DNA of 64,000 nt from Lycocorax pyrrhopterus obiensis. Its lineage: Eukaryota > Chordata > Aves > Passeriformes > Paradisaeidae. Under the pieces are notes generated by a model. That model was not told the DNA's origin. It was given only the letters and a program-made list of their open reading frames with translations, and did not search any database. Each line of letters begins with the position of its first letter. Positions within the stretch are counted from its first letter, which is position 1. The stretch lies in the NCBI GenBank assembly GCA_014706295.1, contig JACSVZ010000002.1, forward strand, positions 24,090,757 through 24,154,756, given 5' to 3'. Shown one piece after another: positions 13,601 to 23,390 of the stretch. The translations under genes were made by a program, and so were the position numbers.

Positions 13601-16600
13601 TTGGGCTGCATGTTTCTGTAGAAGGGAAGCTTTTCACATATAGGTATTTACTTCCCTTTTTTTCAGATCTGAAAGGACAAGGGATGTACTGATCTTTGAC
13701 ATTTTTCATAAATGAAATAAAGCCCCTCACACACTATTTATAGGGAGGAACATACTTTTTTTTACTTTTCAGAGCAATTCAGTGGTTCTTCCAATCCAAT
13801 TCTCCCTTCTTAGGAAAATTAGCTCTTATTTTCACTGATAATATGACTTTGATATGTGTTAACAGAGATTAATGGTAAGAATAGCTGACTGGTTCCCATG
13901 CCCCCTCATTGTAGTGGGTGGTTTGCCACAGCCTGCAAAAGGATCAGAACTGAGTTCTGCTTTTTTGTCAGTATCATAACAGTGCAGCATAAAGAGATAA
14001 CACAGAGAACTAGATTTTAATGAAAGCTGCAAGTTGAAAGAAATCATTATACAAACACTGACACACACTGGCTGGGGAAGTAAGTTTGAAAAAATCAAAG
14101 AGAGATTATCTTAAGAAATAGCCAGATTTTGGCAAAATCTGAAAAGTGGCATTCCTCGTTGAAGTCAACACAAGGATCGGGTAACCCTTCTGCTTTGCCT
14201 GGAGCAATCTTTTGCCTCTCCTGGGCATTGTGTACATCAAGGTCCCTAAACACTGGGTAACTGACCAGCTTCAAGGATGATTCTGAAAAGCAGGCAATTA
14301 ACCATTACCTCTCTAGTACTAAGGATATTCTATCTTTTGGAAGACTTGAGGAAGAAAATCCCACTTAGTCTGCTAAGTTCAACTCTATCAACACAGTACA
14401 ACAGTGTCTGCTGCAGCCTACAGGACAGCAGCTTCTTTCAGTCCTGAAATAACTTGTTTCTGAATCACATGGCTGCAACAGCCATGTTCCAGGCTGCATT
14501 ATCATCATAACTAATGGAGAAGCAGGACAATATTAATAAGACATGAATTAAAAAACATTTTTCACACTCAGTAAAAACCCACAATTACAGCCTTCATGGA
14601 TCCCCCAGCTCTATTTTCCCTTCCCAGTATTGTTCTCTACAGAAAACTGCCTCTTGTTTCAGTAAAACCAGTTAACTAAATGATGTGTAAAATAATAAAT
14701 CAATCTTTCTGAGTAACAATTTACTGCTCTGTGGGAATATTTCCAATTGCTCCTATCACTACGAGACTGTTACAGTTTCCAAGCAGATGGCAGGTATTTA
14801 CTGTGAGTGACCTTTTCTTTATCACCTCCAGTAACTCCCCCACAGCAATGACATATGGCAGACAGAGATCCCGGGGCCTGTTCTGGATTGTTATTGACAA
14901 CTGGGAGCTGGGAGACAAACTACTTCTGCAGGCAGAGGTTGAACCAAATTAGGTGACTTCATATAACTCAGGAAGTAAGACCCCAATGCCCATCACTGAC
15001 TTGGATATAGAGAGTATCACATGTATTTGTAGTCTTCCAGCATTGCATTGTTTGCTCTTAATACTTTTTTTTCCGGTTTTATATTATGCACAAAGCAAAC
15101 CCTCAGTTCTGACGAATTACAAAGGACATTCTGAAAACGCATACACAATAATATTTACACACATGGAGAAAAAGTGAATCTCAAGGTTTTTAATAGAGCT
15201 GTATAGCACAACCACTCAAACAGCAAAAGATTCAAGAAATGTGGACACTTAAGTAACTTTGAGATTTTAAAATTCTGGTAAACAATAGGTCAAAAACAGG
15301 TTTCCAGTTTAGACTTTGGAAAGATTTTACAAATTTGCTGAAAATTGAGCGAGGAAGACGGGAGGAAGCAGTACCAGAGCTGGGACTGAAGGGCACACAT
15401 GTTGTCAGAGCAAGTGTCCCAGGCACCTGTCAGCGTGATCAGTGCTTTGGAGACAATCCTGTGTGCAACAGGTCAGAAATTCAAATCTCGTAAGGGCTGT
15501 GCAACAAACAGAGCTGTCTGAAAGGTAGCAAGAGTGGCAGATGTTTTTCTAGCCTGACCTGACTTTATTGCATTGGAAGAAGGCTATCAGGCTGGATACA
15601 GTGTCCCAAGTTGTACGTAGGTATTCTTTGAAGAGAAACCTGTATAAGGTTGATTCGCAGCTCATTAAAGTGAGAAACGCAGTAGAGGAACTGCATTCAT
15701 ACACCTTCAGCTCTCTTTCTTAGCACTTTAAGCACGTAAGTGAGCTGAGATTGTGACTCTACAAAAGCAGGCATATAAAAATGTGTTACCTTGAGGAAAG
15801 AATGTGATTTTTTTTTTTTTAAATTAGAGTAGTGATAAGTTAAAGCTCCATCAGTGCTGGTTATTTCCTTGTAGAACAGTGTATAATGATTTCTCTGTCT
15901 AACGAGATGGAATCTCCATTAATATTTGCCTTGTTTAGGACTCTTTGAAACTGCTTCTTCAAGTTTGCACTGCTGTCAATTTTATAAGCTTACATCAGCT
16001 CATATCTAACAATGTCCTTGTTAAGCTTTGCTAATTTAGGCAGTCTTTTTCTCTTCTCCTGGTGCAGTGTGGAGACCTCCCTCATACTTTATATGCAACT
16101 CACCCCCTTATCCAATTCTTCTAAGTTATAATTAAAAAAGGGTAGCGAAATAGACAATCAGAGACGAAAGGAGACGAAAGGAGGAGGAGGAAAGGAAAAT
16201 ATGAGAGCCATAGATGTAAGAGATGTAGGTTTTGAATATACAGGTAGTGCAATCATAACAAGCTGAGCATGGGCTGCCTACCAGCTGCCAGATAACAGAG
16301 CCTGGAGAAAGCAGGAATCAGCACCAGCTCTTGGCTGGACAGGAATCCAGTTCCAGTTCTTGCCCTGTGCCTTCCACACTGGCCCCTGGGTAAACTGGCT
16401 ATATCTCAATAGGACTGGTGGCAAAGTAAGTCCTAACCTGTCTAATTTCAGCTCTCCTCTGAGAGGGACAATTTGACCCCTGAGGACATGAGGATTAAAG
16501 CATAGCAGGGTCACACATGTGTAGGATGTGCTGCTTGAATATTGAGGAGGCACTGCGAATGCCTGACATGGACCAAAATGAGAATGCCCTAAGATTTATA

Positions 16601-19600
16601 GTATAATTGTTGAATGCTGATTAAATCAATCTTGTTTCCTCCAACTAAATTAGTTTCTCAGGTGCTTTCATTTCCAGTCAAAATACGTGGCTACCTTATG
16701 GTTTATTTTTCTGAAAAAAATGGTCTTTAAGCAACCCTTCTTGCTCCCTCATGTTTCCCATTTGATGTGGAATGCAATCACTTCTTTCAGCTCTAATTTT
16801 GCTAAGCCTGACTGAGGTCTCTCTGTCTCTTCTCCATTCCTTTCTTTTTTCCTTTCCAGTTAAGGATTGGCATTCCAGGATCTGCAGGCACAGCAATGCA
16901 GTATTGTACATGTGGTCTTATCTTCTGTGTGCCATCAGCGTTCCCTTTGTTTCCTTGTTGGAAATCCATTGCTCACTACCCTAGAATCAAATATGTCTTT
17001 CTCATGCCTGAATCATGCTGTCAGTTCATAGATATCTTGTGATACCTCAGTCACCCAGGCTCACTGCCTTGATTACTTTCCAATCAATCTCAATCTTATC
17101 AGCAGAAGTTCATGGTTTTTATTCTCTGAAAGGGCATGTCCATTTCCTTTTTTACTAGCAAATTTCATCCCAGCTCTATTACTCTGTCAATGTCATTCAG
17201 TCCTCCTATTTAGCCTCATAAATGAAGTTCATTGAGATACTCCCTATCTTTTTTCTGGTGCCATTAATGGAAATATTAAAAAGGACTGGATTTGAAATGA
17301 TCTTGAGGAAACCCATTAATACCAGTCCTTCAGCTTGGTACTTCCTGTGCTCAGCTTTTTGATACTGTTTGTGGTTTCCATTTTGAACAATATTTTATGT
17401 ATAACAATCTAATTATTTTTTTCCTTTGAGTCACATCTGAAGACATCTGTGAAAACCTTGAAGTTCCTGTTTGAATTCTGCAGTTGAGACTGATCTTCAC
17501 AGCTACACAACACTGAAAAAATTTATTATCCCGTTTTAAGTTAGAGCTATTACAAACAAGCTCAACTGTTTTCTGCCTGTTTTCATATTTGGAGGCACTC
17601 CTTCCAGCCAAATAATTCATACAAAGATAATAATGAATATTTCATATACTCACAATATATGGTTGGTGCAATTATCTCACTTTCCATTGCACTGACAGGG
17701 TTAGATACCAGACAGCTGTAATTCCCAATATCTTCTTTTACAACAGGAACAATTAGAAGTGTAGCATTGTTTGAGGAAAAGATATAATTAGGGCCAGCAT
17801 GGAGACGCTTCCCATTTTTCATCCACTGGTAAGCTACCCTTGTACCTCTATCCACAGTACATTTTAGGGTAATATTCCCTACATACTCCACTACCCCTGA
17901 AGATGGTTCAGTACATACAGTTGGCTTTGTGACTGGAACTGTAAAATAAAGAGATATGAAGAGTTGTTAAAGAGACAAGCCATCATATTACAGTCATCAT
18001 GTTCAAGATAATTCAAATAGCAATCATCATTCTCTCTGGAAATCATTCATATTTCAAATTTTATCTCTTAAATGTAGTTAAAGGTTAAAAAAAGAAGGCC
18101 ATATTCTCAGCTGGTGACTGTAAGAATAAAACCAGACTGTTTATATTACTGGTAATAGGATAAAGGCTGCAGTCAGGTGTACCACGGCCTCTTGCCTCAT
18201 ACACAAATCACGGAGTCCACAGAAATGAAAAGAGCACAAAGCAGGACACTGCCCACCATGTGTGACTTCTCAGCATGAGTGCCCACGGCTTTGCCCATGC
18301 TGGGCACCACTGAAATATGGGTGATCCAGTCATTAGGATGTCTGCAAACTGGGATGGTTTGGGAGTTAAATGGCAGCTACAACTTTGTCACCTCAAGATG
18401 TCATTCATCTCATTCTTTCCATGCCCAACAGTTACAGGGTTCCCTCTGTATAATCCATACATTAGAAAAGCCTCTTGTCATCCTTTTAGATAATTCTTTC
18501 CCATTTCCACTTTCTTTAAGTCCCCAATACAGAGAGCAGAATCTAAAGAGGGAAGTTCAGTACTTCATGAATTCAGATCTGGGCTTCTTTTACAGACACA
18601 GGGCTACAGTCACCAGCAAAAGTCAATGACTTCTCTTAGTTACAGGAGGTAAAGTTGTTCAGAGAAAAAGACTATTTGAAATACAATGCATCCTCGTGAT
18701 AGCACAGCAGAAACTTATTGAATATTATTTTTTAGAAATCTGTCTAATTTAATCTTAGATGTTTCTATACCTCTTCAGTAGTTTTCCTTATGATACAGAA
18801 ACATCAGTCGATACATTAATTTTGCTTAAAGACATATTTTAGTATTCCCTCCAGCAGCAGTAGAAAACAACATAACTTAATTGTTAGCATTTATTCACCT
18901 ACGGTTGCGTTAAATGAGACACTATTGTAACTGGATACTAAGAACCAGTACTTCAAAACTATTGTAATTCTATTTTCAAAATGAAGATACTATCTTTCAC
19001 TAACTTACCATCAACAGCTACTTGAATCTTTTGACTTGCAGCTATGGTCCCATTTCCACGGACATTGACTTTTACAATGTAATTGCCCTCATCGCTGATA
19101 TGCAATGGATTAATCCTCAAAGATGCATTCGGTGGTATAAGTGTAAACTTATGCTGGTATTCCAAGTCTGGAACTACTCTTTGATTTACAGAGCCAAGCA
19201 AGTATTTTGGATTACTCTGAGACTTCTCAAAAAGCCAAATTATCTGGATTTCAGAAGCTGTAGCATTGAAATTGTAGTCAACAGTAAGATGAAGTGGTTG
19301 CCCCTCAATACCATGGATGGTATGAGATGGTACTGTCAATTTTAAGGCAGAACAAATACCTGCATAAAAATGAAAGAACAAACAAATAAACAAACCCAAA
19401 ACACAAATGGAAAACCTGGAAAACTCAAATGAGAAATTCTCACTGTGAAAAAACTCTCAAGGCTAAAACTTAAAATCTGAGTTATAACCATGCAAAAAAT
19501 GTAAGTAAGAAAAAGGCAAGAGCTCATTGACCTTGAAGCTGGATCTAGCTATAGAGCTGTAGCCTCAAACTATATAAAAAGCCAAAGGAAGGATCTTTTA

Positions 19601-22600
19601 CTGTTGAAAGTTTGACAAAAATGAGATAATGTACATTTACCTTCATGTATAAAATATTTTCCCTTTAAAATATTTCATATTTCTAGGTCTTACACAAACA
19701 ATCTTGGATTGATCACTCAGTTTTTAGGATTTTTTCTGGGTTGGTGCAGCTACAAAGGAGCTTCTTAGGTACTCGGCCAGTTATACTGAGAAAGTGACTG
19801 AAAATCTGACAAGCAGCACTTTCATGGATGTCTGATTAAAACTACATATAGTTATTATTGCTGACTGCTCACTAACGGGGGCTAAAGAGGAAGCGGGCAG
19901 AGGGCTTCAGGCTGCATGGACTTCGGTTTGCAAAGGACTGGCTGGGGTTCAGCTGAGACAGGAGAACAGGGTAAAAAAAAAGGAAGAGTGTAGAAAAAAT
20001 GTGGAATGGCTTAAGTGGGGGATACATAGGACAGAGATGTTTACATGCTTAACTTTCTAGATGAAAAACCTGAAATGGATGGTGCACATCAAATTCATGC
20101 CTGCTCCCCTACCCCTTTCTAACAGTATTTGTGGCCTGTTGTTCTTGCAATTTTCTAACACTGCACAACTCTTCGAGGATTGCTAGACTCTGGTTAACAG
20201 GAGATTAAGTATTTTGTTGTTTGTTCTAACACTTCTCAGACGTTAATATGCTCCCTGACAACCTTACAGTACAAATCAGATCTAAACTGCTGTTGTCCAC
20301 TTGAAAAAGAGAGACTCCTCAGGAGAATCCTTCACAAAATATTTAATGCTGGAGGTCTATTTCACATAACCCACCAATTATATAACCACCCATTTCAATT
20401 TTTAGATCAACTGAAATAAAGACAAACACATCTCTCAAACACAGAGAGATCTGTAACTAAAAGATCTGTCCGTAAACTTACTCATTCTTTATGCATGATG
20501 CTGTTCAATTTTTGGCTTTATTTAGCTGTCAATAGGTGATTGTGCTGTTGGACAACATGCCAGTAACAGAAGCAGTGCAACCATAAAATATGCAAAACAA
20601 ATAATATTTCTCACAGATCTGTTTGTGCAAAAAATTAGCACAAAACCTAAGCAGAACTTGTGAGCACCAGGATAACTGGGACCACCAGTATGGAAGGCAA
20701 CAGCATAACAGAGTAAAGAAAAGAGAAGGGGGACTGGAAAATTTATTTTCTCTGCAGTTAAAAAACTGTGGTAATAGAAACTGCAAATTAACTTTGTCCC
20801 ACTTGATTCACAGGGAAAATTGGCTCTGTGTAATGTTTTGGAAAGAGATTTTGATCTGCAGTTAAGGAAATTGTTTTAGCTAGGACCAGAGGTGGTGAGG
20901 GCAGAAACCTCACTTTCCCCTCAGTCCCTTCAGGAGTGGCTTTGGATAACTACAGTTCTTGTTGCTCTCTCTGGCTTTGCTGGGGTGATTTTGTGGAGTG
21001 CCAACATCACACAGGAGCTTCTCCATGGCTGGCAGGGCAACAGAGAAGGCAGGCTGAGACTGGAGCAAGTTATTAAATAATGGTGTTCTGTCAAAAGCAA
21101 GGGTTTTACAGGAGCAGTGATGGAAGAATTCTGGTCTTTGCAGAGATCATGTCTTCTGCAGTCTGGAGTATTCTTTATTGAGAGGGTTATCTTCTTCACC
21201 AAAAGTGTTGTCAGCCATTGGAATGGGATACCCAGGGAAGTGGTAGAGTCACCCTCCCTGGGGGTACTTCAAAGATGTGTAGATATGGCGCTCAGGAACA
21301 TGCTTTAATGGTGGAACTGTCAGTGTTAGGTTTACGGCTGAACTTGACGCTCTTAAGGGTCTTCCCCAACCTAAAAGGTTCTATGATTCACTTGTATTGG
21401 ACTAATTTTAATTTTTAATTTAAACTGAAGACTGTTATGACTAAAATCAAGCCAATGTGTCAAGCTAAATTCATATTTATCAGGCACAAATACATAAGCC
21501 TATCTCTACAGCTTTCCAAATACAAGACACTTTTTTCCAAGACAATGGAATTCCAAAACCAAGTTTTTTTATAATGATCGTAAGGGCTGTACCACAACGA
21601 CCTCCATTTGGAGCTCAGTGATCTGTGCTTTGCTTCCATCTCACTTTGCTATTACCAGTATTAGCAAGCACAACAGAATTGTTGTTGACATAAAACAAGG
21701 GCTGCAGTTTTAGTTTAAATAAAAAACTATGACATAACTTTTGAGTTTATGGCATAAACTGAAACCTGCCTAGCGAGGTTTTAGCATTCTCTGAATTTAA
21801 CATGCATATCTCCTTGTCTAAGTGAGTTTGGATTCTCAACGGCTTTTCACCAGAGTGCTCATTCAGCCTTTCAGCTCTCCTGAACTTGGTGAAAACGTTA
21901 CTAGATCAGTGACAATATTTTTTTCCCCTTTTTACAAGTATGTTCATTTATGAAAAAAAACTCCAAACAACCCAGATATAATGGTCCAGGGAAGCTGAAA
22001 TTTCATACCTCCATTTATATCACGGAAAATGCAGGCATACTGTTCCCTGGATTGGGACTTTTGCCCAAGAAAAAGTTCCACTGAGCTTTGTTACAGGACT
22101 TAATTTTATTTGCTGAGGTCAATGTCTTCAGTGGTCTTTGTGTCATGTCTCCAACGCACCTGATTCTTGTCATGATATAAAGTATGAGCAGCAATTTCCC
22201 TTACTAGAAAATGTATATGGGTAAGGGTGTGAGACTTCCTGGTGAACAAAGATGTACTCTAAAGCACTCTGCTTGCGTGACAATAGCTCTTGTAGGATTT
22301 TAATGAAAAATATCCAATAAAGTGGTAAAGTAGATAAAGAACAAAGTCACTGTTTTTTATCAATCAAATATTTTTCATTTTAAAAGAAGAGATCCAATAT
22401 TCGTCATATAAACCATCAATCATTATGAAGCCAAACGTCTTGAAAAAGTATTGAGCTCAAAATCAAGGAAACTAGGTGACTCTGTAATAAGCTAGAACTC
22501 TGAAGTTCACAGAGATGATAAAAGAAAAATTGTTCTTATACGTGAATGATTAGAGGAAGCACTGCATTTGTAGTATTATATATTTCCTCTTTTGACATTT

Positions 22601-23380
22601 ACAAAAACAATTAAATATAGAAAAATGTTGTTACAGTAGCTTGTAGAAATAAGTTTATCTAACATTTGATCACAGGATATTTCTGCCAAAGTACATAGAA
22701 CATCTATTTTTTATCCATTGCATGGATAACAAATGCACACTTATGAGAACTGGACGCATACACCAAACAAATGCACTATTAACAAGGAGACATTCTTCAG
22801 TTGACTAAAAGCTTAACTTAGTTTCAATACCAATTACATTTAGTTATTACATATAAATTATTCAATCATAAAGAAGTGAAAAATAATGTTATCAGTGTTG
22901 TCTCAATAAACTTTTAAAGAAGTGTGTAACAGCTTCTGTATAATCTTTGGTTCAGAACTTGTCCAGTCTGATTTGTTAAAAAGAATGCACAATGTATATG
23001 TTACTCAATGAAATGTAATGATATATATTTAATCAATACCCAAGTTTTAAATGTAGATTATATATATTTAATCAATGCCCATGTTTTACATAGAGATTAT
23101 GTATAGCATTCATTTTTGTTCAGCTGCTAAAACTTTAGCTTCAATCACAAAACAAGTTGCCACTATCTGATGAAAAGCTTTTAGGCTACCTTCCTGAAAT
23201 AAAACATCTGACAATACAACAGAAATATCTTTAAATTTATAAGATAAATCTTATATAATCAATTCACATTTCTACAATGACAATCAAATATAATTCGTAC
23301 TTTATCTTACCTACAAGCAGAAAATATATTTTGCACTGTAAGTCCCAAAAGAAGTTGGCTAAAGGGCTCCATGAAAGCAT
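4581..23380 (-). CDS. HEPACAM2: HEPACAM2, HEPACAM family member 2 (nine spliced coding exons)
   Basis: Single-pass Ig-superfamily membrane protein, reported in mammals as a Golgi protein (MIKI) that affects mitotic progression. The coding exons in transcript order are 23380-23311, 19359-19009, 17938-17654, 11780-11484, 8630-8505, 8420-8396, 8272-8235, 6888-6815 and 4697-4581. They total 1383 nt, or 460 residues plus TAA, close to the roughly 462 of the human protein. All eight junctions use GT-AG and keep frame. Domains: signal segment about 1-28; V-like Ig about 30-138 without the usual cysteine pair; C2-like Ig about 146-232 and 240-335, each with B- and F-strand cysteines; transmembrane helix about 349-369; cytoplasmic tail 370-460. 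Eight or more N-glycosylation sequons lie in the ectodomain (such as NAT, NAS, NGT, NIT, NYS, NTT, NVT). Divergent from VPS50. The start is the odd part: see the first exon. Confidence 0.93.
4698..6814 (-). other. HEPACAM2: HEPACAM2 intron 8
   Basis: 2.1 kb. Holds one antisense CR1 fragment at about 5494-5725. A 12-bp sequence TAGGCCCTGATC occurs on both sides of it (5442-5453 and 5759-5770). Nothing else recognised. Confidence 0.8.
5494..5725 (-). repeat. CR1 retrotransposon 3' fragment (antisense)
   Basis: Starts ATAGAATCATAGAAGGTTTG and continues as the reverse complement of the CR1 3' end (GGTTGGAAGACCTTAAAGAT, TCCAACCCC, GGCAGGGACA). 5'-truncated, as is usual for CR1. The 5' boundary is approximate. 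Confidence 0.88.
6815..6888 (-). CDS. HEPACAM2: HEPACAM2 coding exon 8 (cytoplasmic)
   Basis: 74 nt, phase 1 to phase 0, acceptor TAACTTCAG and donor GTATGT. Encodes HESASDDFGIYEFITFPD followed by LTSGSR. Human reads HEDALDDFGIYEFVAFPD in this position. The tyrosine in GIYEF is conserved. Confidence 0.92.
6889..8234 (-). other. HEPACAM2: HEPACAM2 intron 7
   Basis: 1.35 kb. The only structure seen is the quasi-palindromic tandem repeat at 7927-7990. Confidence 0.8.
7927..7990. repeat. Two-copy tandem repeat of a quasi-palindrome, period 36 bp
   Basis: GTATTCCAATTCCAGAATAC opens a 34-bp unit (7927-7960) that ends GGGATTGGAATAC, so its two halves are near reverse complements. A second copy begins at 7963 (GTATTCTAATCCCAGAATAC) and runs to 7990. 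It could fold as a hairpin in either strand. Confidence 0.8.
8235..8272 (-). CDS. HEPACAM2: HEPACAM2 coding exon 7 (cytoplasmic)
   Basis: 38 nt, phase 2 to phase 1, acceptor TTTTCTAG and donor GTAGGT. Encodes AEADYRKAQAFSG across the junctions, against ETEYRKAQTFSG in human. Confidence 0.92.
8396..8420 (-). CDS. HEPACAM2: HEPACAM2 coding exon 6 (25-nt microexon)
   Basis: Only 25 nt, entering in phase 1 and leaving in phase 2. Acceptor TTCTTTTCAG, donor GTACAA. It encodes VIQQKLQS plus two bases of an arginine codon, aligned with VIKQKLEGR of the human tail. The upstream intron is 84 bp and the downstream one 123 bp. Without this exon the frame would break, so it is constitutive if the protein is intact. 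Confidence 0.88.
8505..8630 (-). CDS. HEPACAM2: HEPACAM2 coding exon 5 (juxtamembrane and transmembrane)
   Basis: 126 nt, phase 1 to phase 1, acceptor TTTGTCACAG and donor GTATGT. Encodes LEKLAQKGKSLSSL, then a hydrophobic helix (about residues 349-369, ITGISLFLI through FLFLW), then the basic stop-transfer KRYQPHK. Matches the human LEKLAQKGKSLS and KKYQPYK boundaries. Confidence 0.93.
8631..11483 (-). other. HEPACAM2: HEPACAM2 intron 4
   Basis: 2.85 kb. Holds a short antisense CR1 fragment at about 9136-9250. No other feature recognised. Confidence 0.8.
9136..9250 (-). repeat. Short CR1 fragment (antisense)
   Basis: ATCACAGAATCACAGAATTA leads into GGTTGGAAAAGACCTCTGAG and CCTCCAAGGATGGTGACTCC, the antisense CR1 3' end. 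Heavily truncated at about 115 bp. Confidence 0.85.
11484..11780 (-). CDS. HEPACAM2: HEPACAM2 coding exon 4 (second C2-like Ig domain)
   Basis: 297 nt, phase 1 to phase 1, acceptor CAATGCAG and donor GTAAGA. Begins YGPYGLRV and contains VLFDCSADSNPPNTYSWI with the B-strand cysteine and tryptophan, then KTIDYMCCAFNN with the F-strand cysteine doubled, as in human (YVCCAYNN). Ends VVVTSVG. It is the membrane-proximal Ig domain. Confidence 0.95.
11781..17653 (-). other. HEPACAM2: HEPACAM2 intron 3
   Basis: 5.9 kb between the two C2-like Ig exons. Mostly unique sequence. Frames on both strands at 14721-14952 and one at 16278-16553 are open but show no family signature. A diverged CR1-like stretch may lie at about 17150-17360. 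Confidence 0.75.
17150..17360 (-). repeat. Possible ancient, diverged CR1/L3-like fragment (antisense)
   Basis: The order CCCAGCTCTATTACTCTGTC, ATATTAAAAAGGACTGGATT, then GAGGAAACCCATTAATACC recalls the antisense LINE segment that in the younger copy at 42311-43990 reads as a series of similar phrases (loss-of-ORF2 region). Divergence is high and the match is by eye only. Confidence 0.3.
17654..17938 (-). CDS. HEPACAM2: HEPACAM2 coding exon 3 (first C2-like Ig domain)
   Basis: 285 nt, phase 1 to phase 1, acceptor TTTTACAG and donor GTGAGT. Encodes a C2-type Ig domain with B-strand cysteine in ITLKCTV, core tryptophan in AYQWMKNGK and F-strand cysteine in DIGNYSCLV, ending APTIY before the splice. 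Matches the human segment EYVGN...GNYSCLV...IIYY in order and spacing. Sequons NIT, NAT and NYS are present. Confidence 0.95.
19009..19359 (-). CDS. HEPACAM2: HEPACAM2 coding exon 2 (V-like Ig domain)
   Basis: 351 nt, phase 1 to phase 1, acceptor TATGCAG and donor GTAAGT. Encodes LKLTVPSHTIHG through KIQVAVD, clearly the membrane-distal Ig domain of HEPACAM2. Landmarks are IIWLFEK (C-strand tryptophan), LLGSVNQRVVPDLEYQHKF and DEGNYIVKV (F-strand D-x-G-x-Y). The B-strand position reads LTVDY and the F strand YIVKV, so the canonical disulphide cysteines are missing, as in the human protein. Sequons NAT, NAS and NGT are present. Confidence 0.95.
21180..21392 (+). repeat. CR1 retrotransposon 3' fragment (sense)
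   Basis: Contains GAATGGGATACCCAGGGAAG, GGTAGAGTCACCCTCCCTGG and CTTCCCCAACCTAAAAGGTT, and ends CTATGATTCA. This order is the CR1 3' end on the plus strand. The 5' limit is approximate. Confidence 0.88.
23021..23098. repeat. 39-bp tandem duplication (two copies)
   Basis: Unit 1 (23021-23059) starts ATATATATTTAATCAATACC; unit 2 (23060-23098) starts ATATATATTTAATCAATGCC. The units differ at a few positions only. AT-rich; lies about 215 bp beyond the HEPACAM2 exon 1 donor, inside intron 1. Confidence 0.85.
23311..23380 (-). CDS. HEPACAM2: HEPACAM2 coding exon 1 (start and signal peptide)
   Basis: Encodes residues 1-23 plus one base, and ends at a GTAAGA donor (23310-23305). The C-terminal part reads QCKIYFLLV, matching QCKIYLLLF of the human signal peptide, and joins exon 2 in frame to give LLVGICSALKLTVPSH. 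I chose the ATG at 23380-23378 (G at -3) because it is the only nearby ATG in that frame. A second ATG at 23372-23370 opens a frame reading MEPF, as in human, but that frame ends in phase 2 and cannot join exon 2. Upstream in the MEPF frame the residues G-R-D-A-F match the human N-terminus, with GTG where the human ATG would be. A 5' untranslated exon or upstream start is possible. Confidence 0.75.
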
Positions 23381-23390
23381 CCCGTCCCAC

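Larger units (their letters stand above)
19360..23310 (-). other. HEPACAM2: HEPACAM2 intron 1
   Basis: 3.95 kb. Contains a sense-strand CR1 fragment ending at 21392 and a 39-bp tandem duplication at 23021-23098. The rest shows nothing recognisable. Confidence 0.75.

Noticed and set aside
14721..14952. Overlapping open frames on both strands in HEPACAM2 intron 3
   Set aside because: No homology recognised and no splice sites that fit the gene; treated as chance, though an old processed pseudogene fragment cannot be excluded.
19022..19345. Plus-strand 107-codon frame
   Set aside because: Shadow of HEPACAM2 exon 2, which is a clear Ig domain on the minus strand.
23340..23372. ATG at 23372 as the HEPACAM2 start (MEPF frame)
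   Set aside because: It gives the human-like MEPF but ends exon 1 in phase 2, and exon 2 needs phase 1, so the Ig domain would be out of frame.
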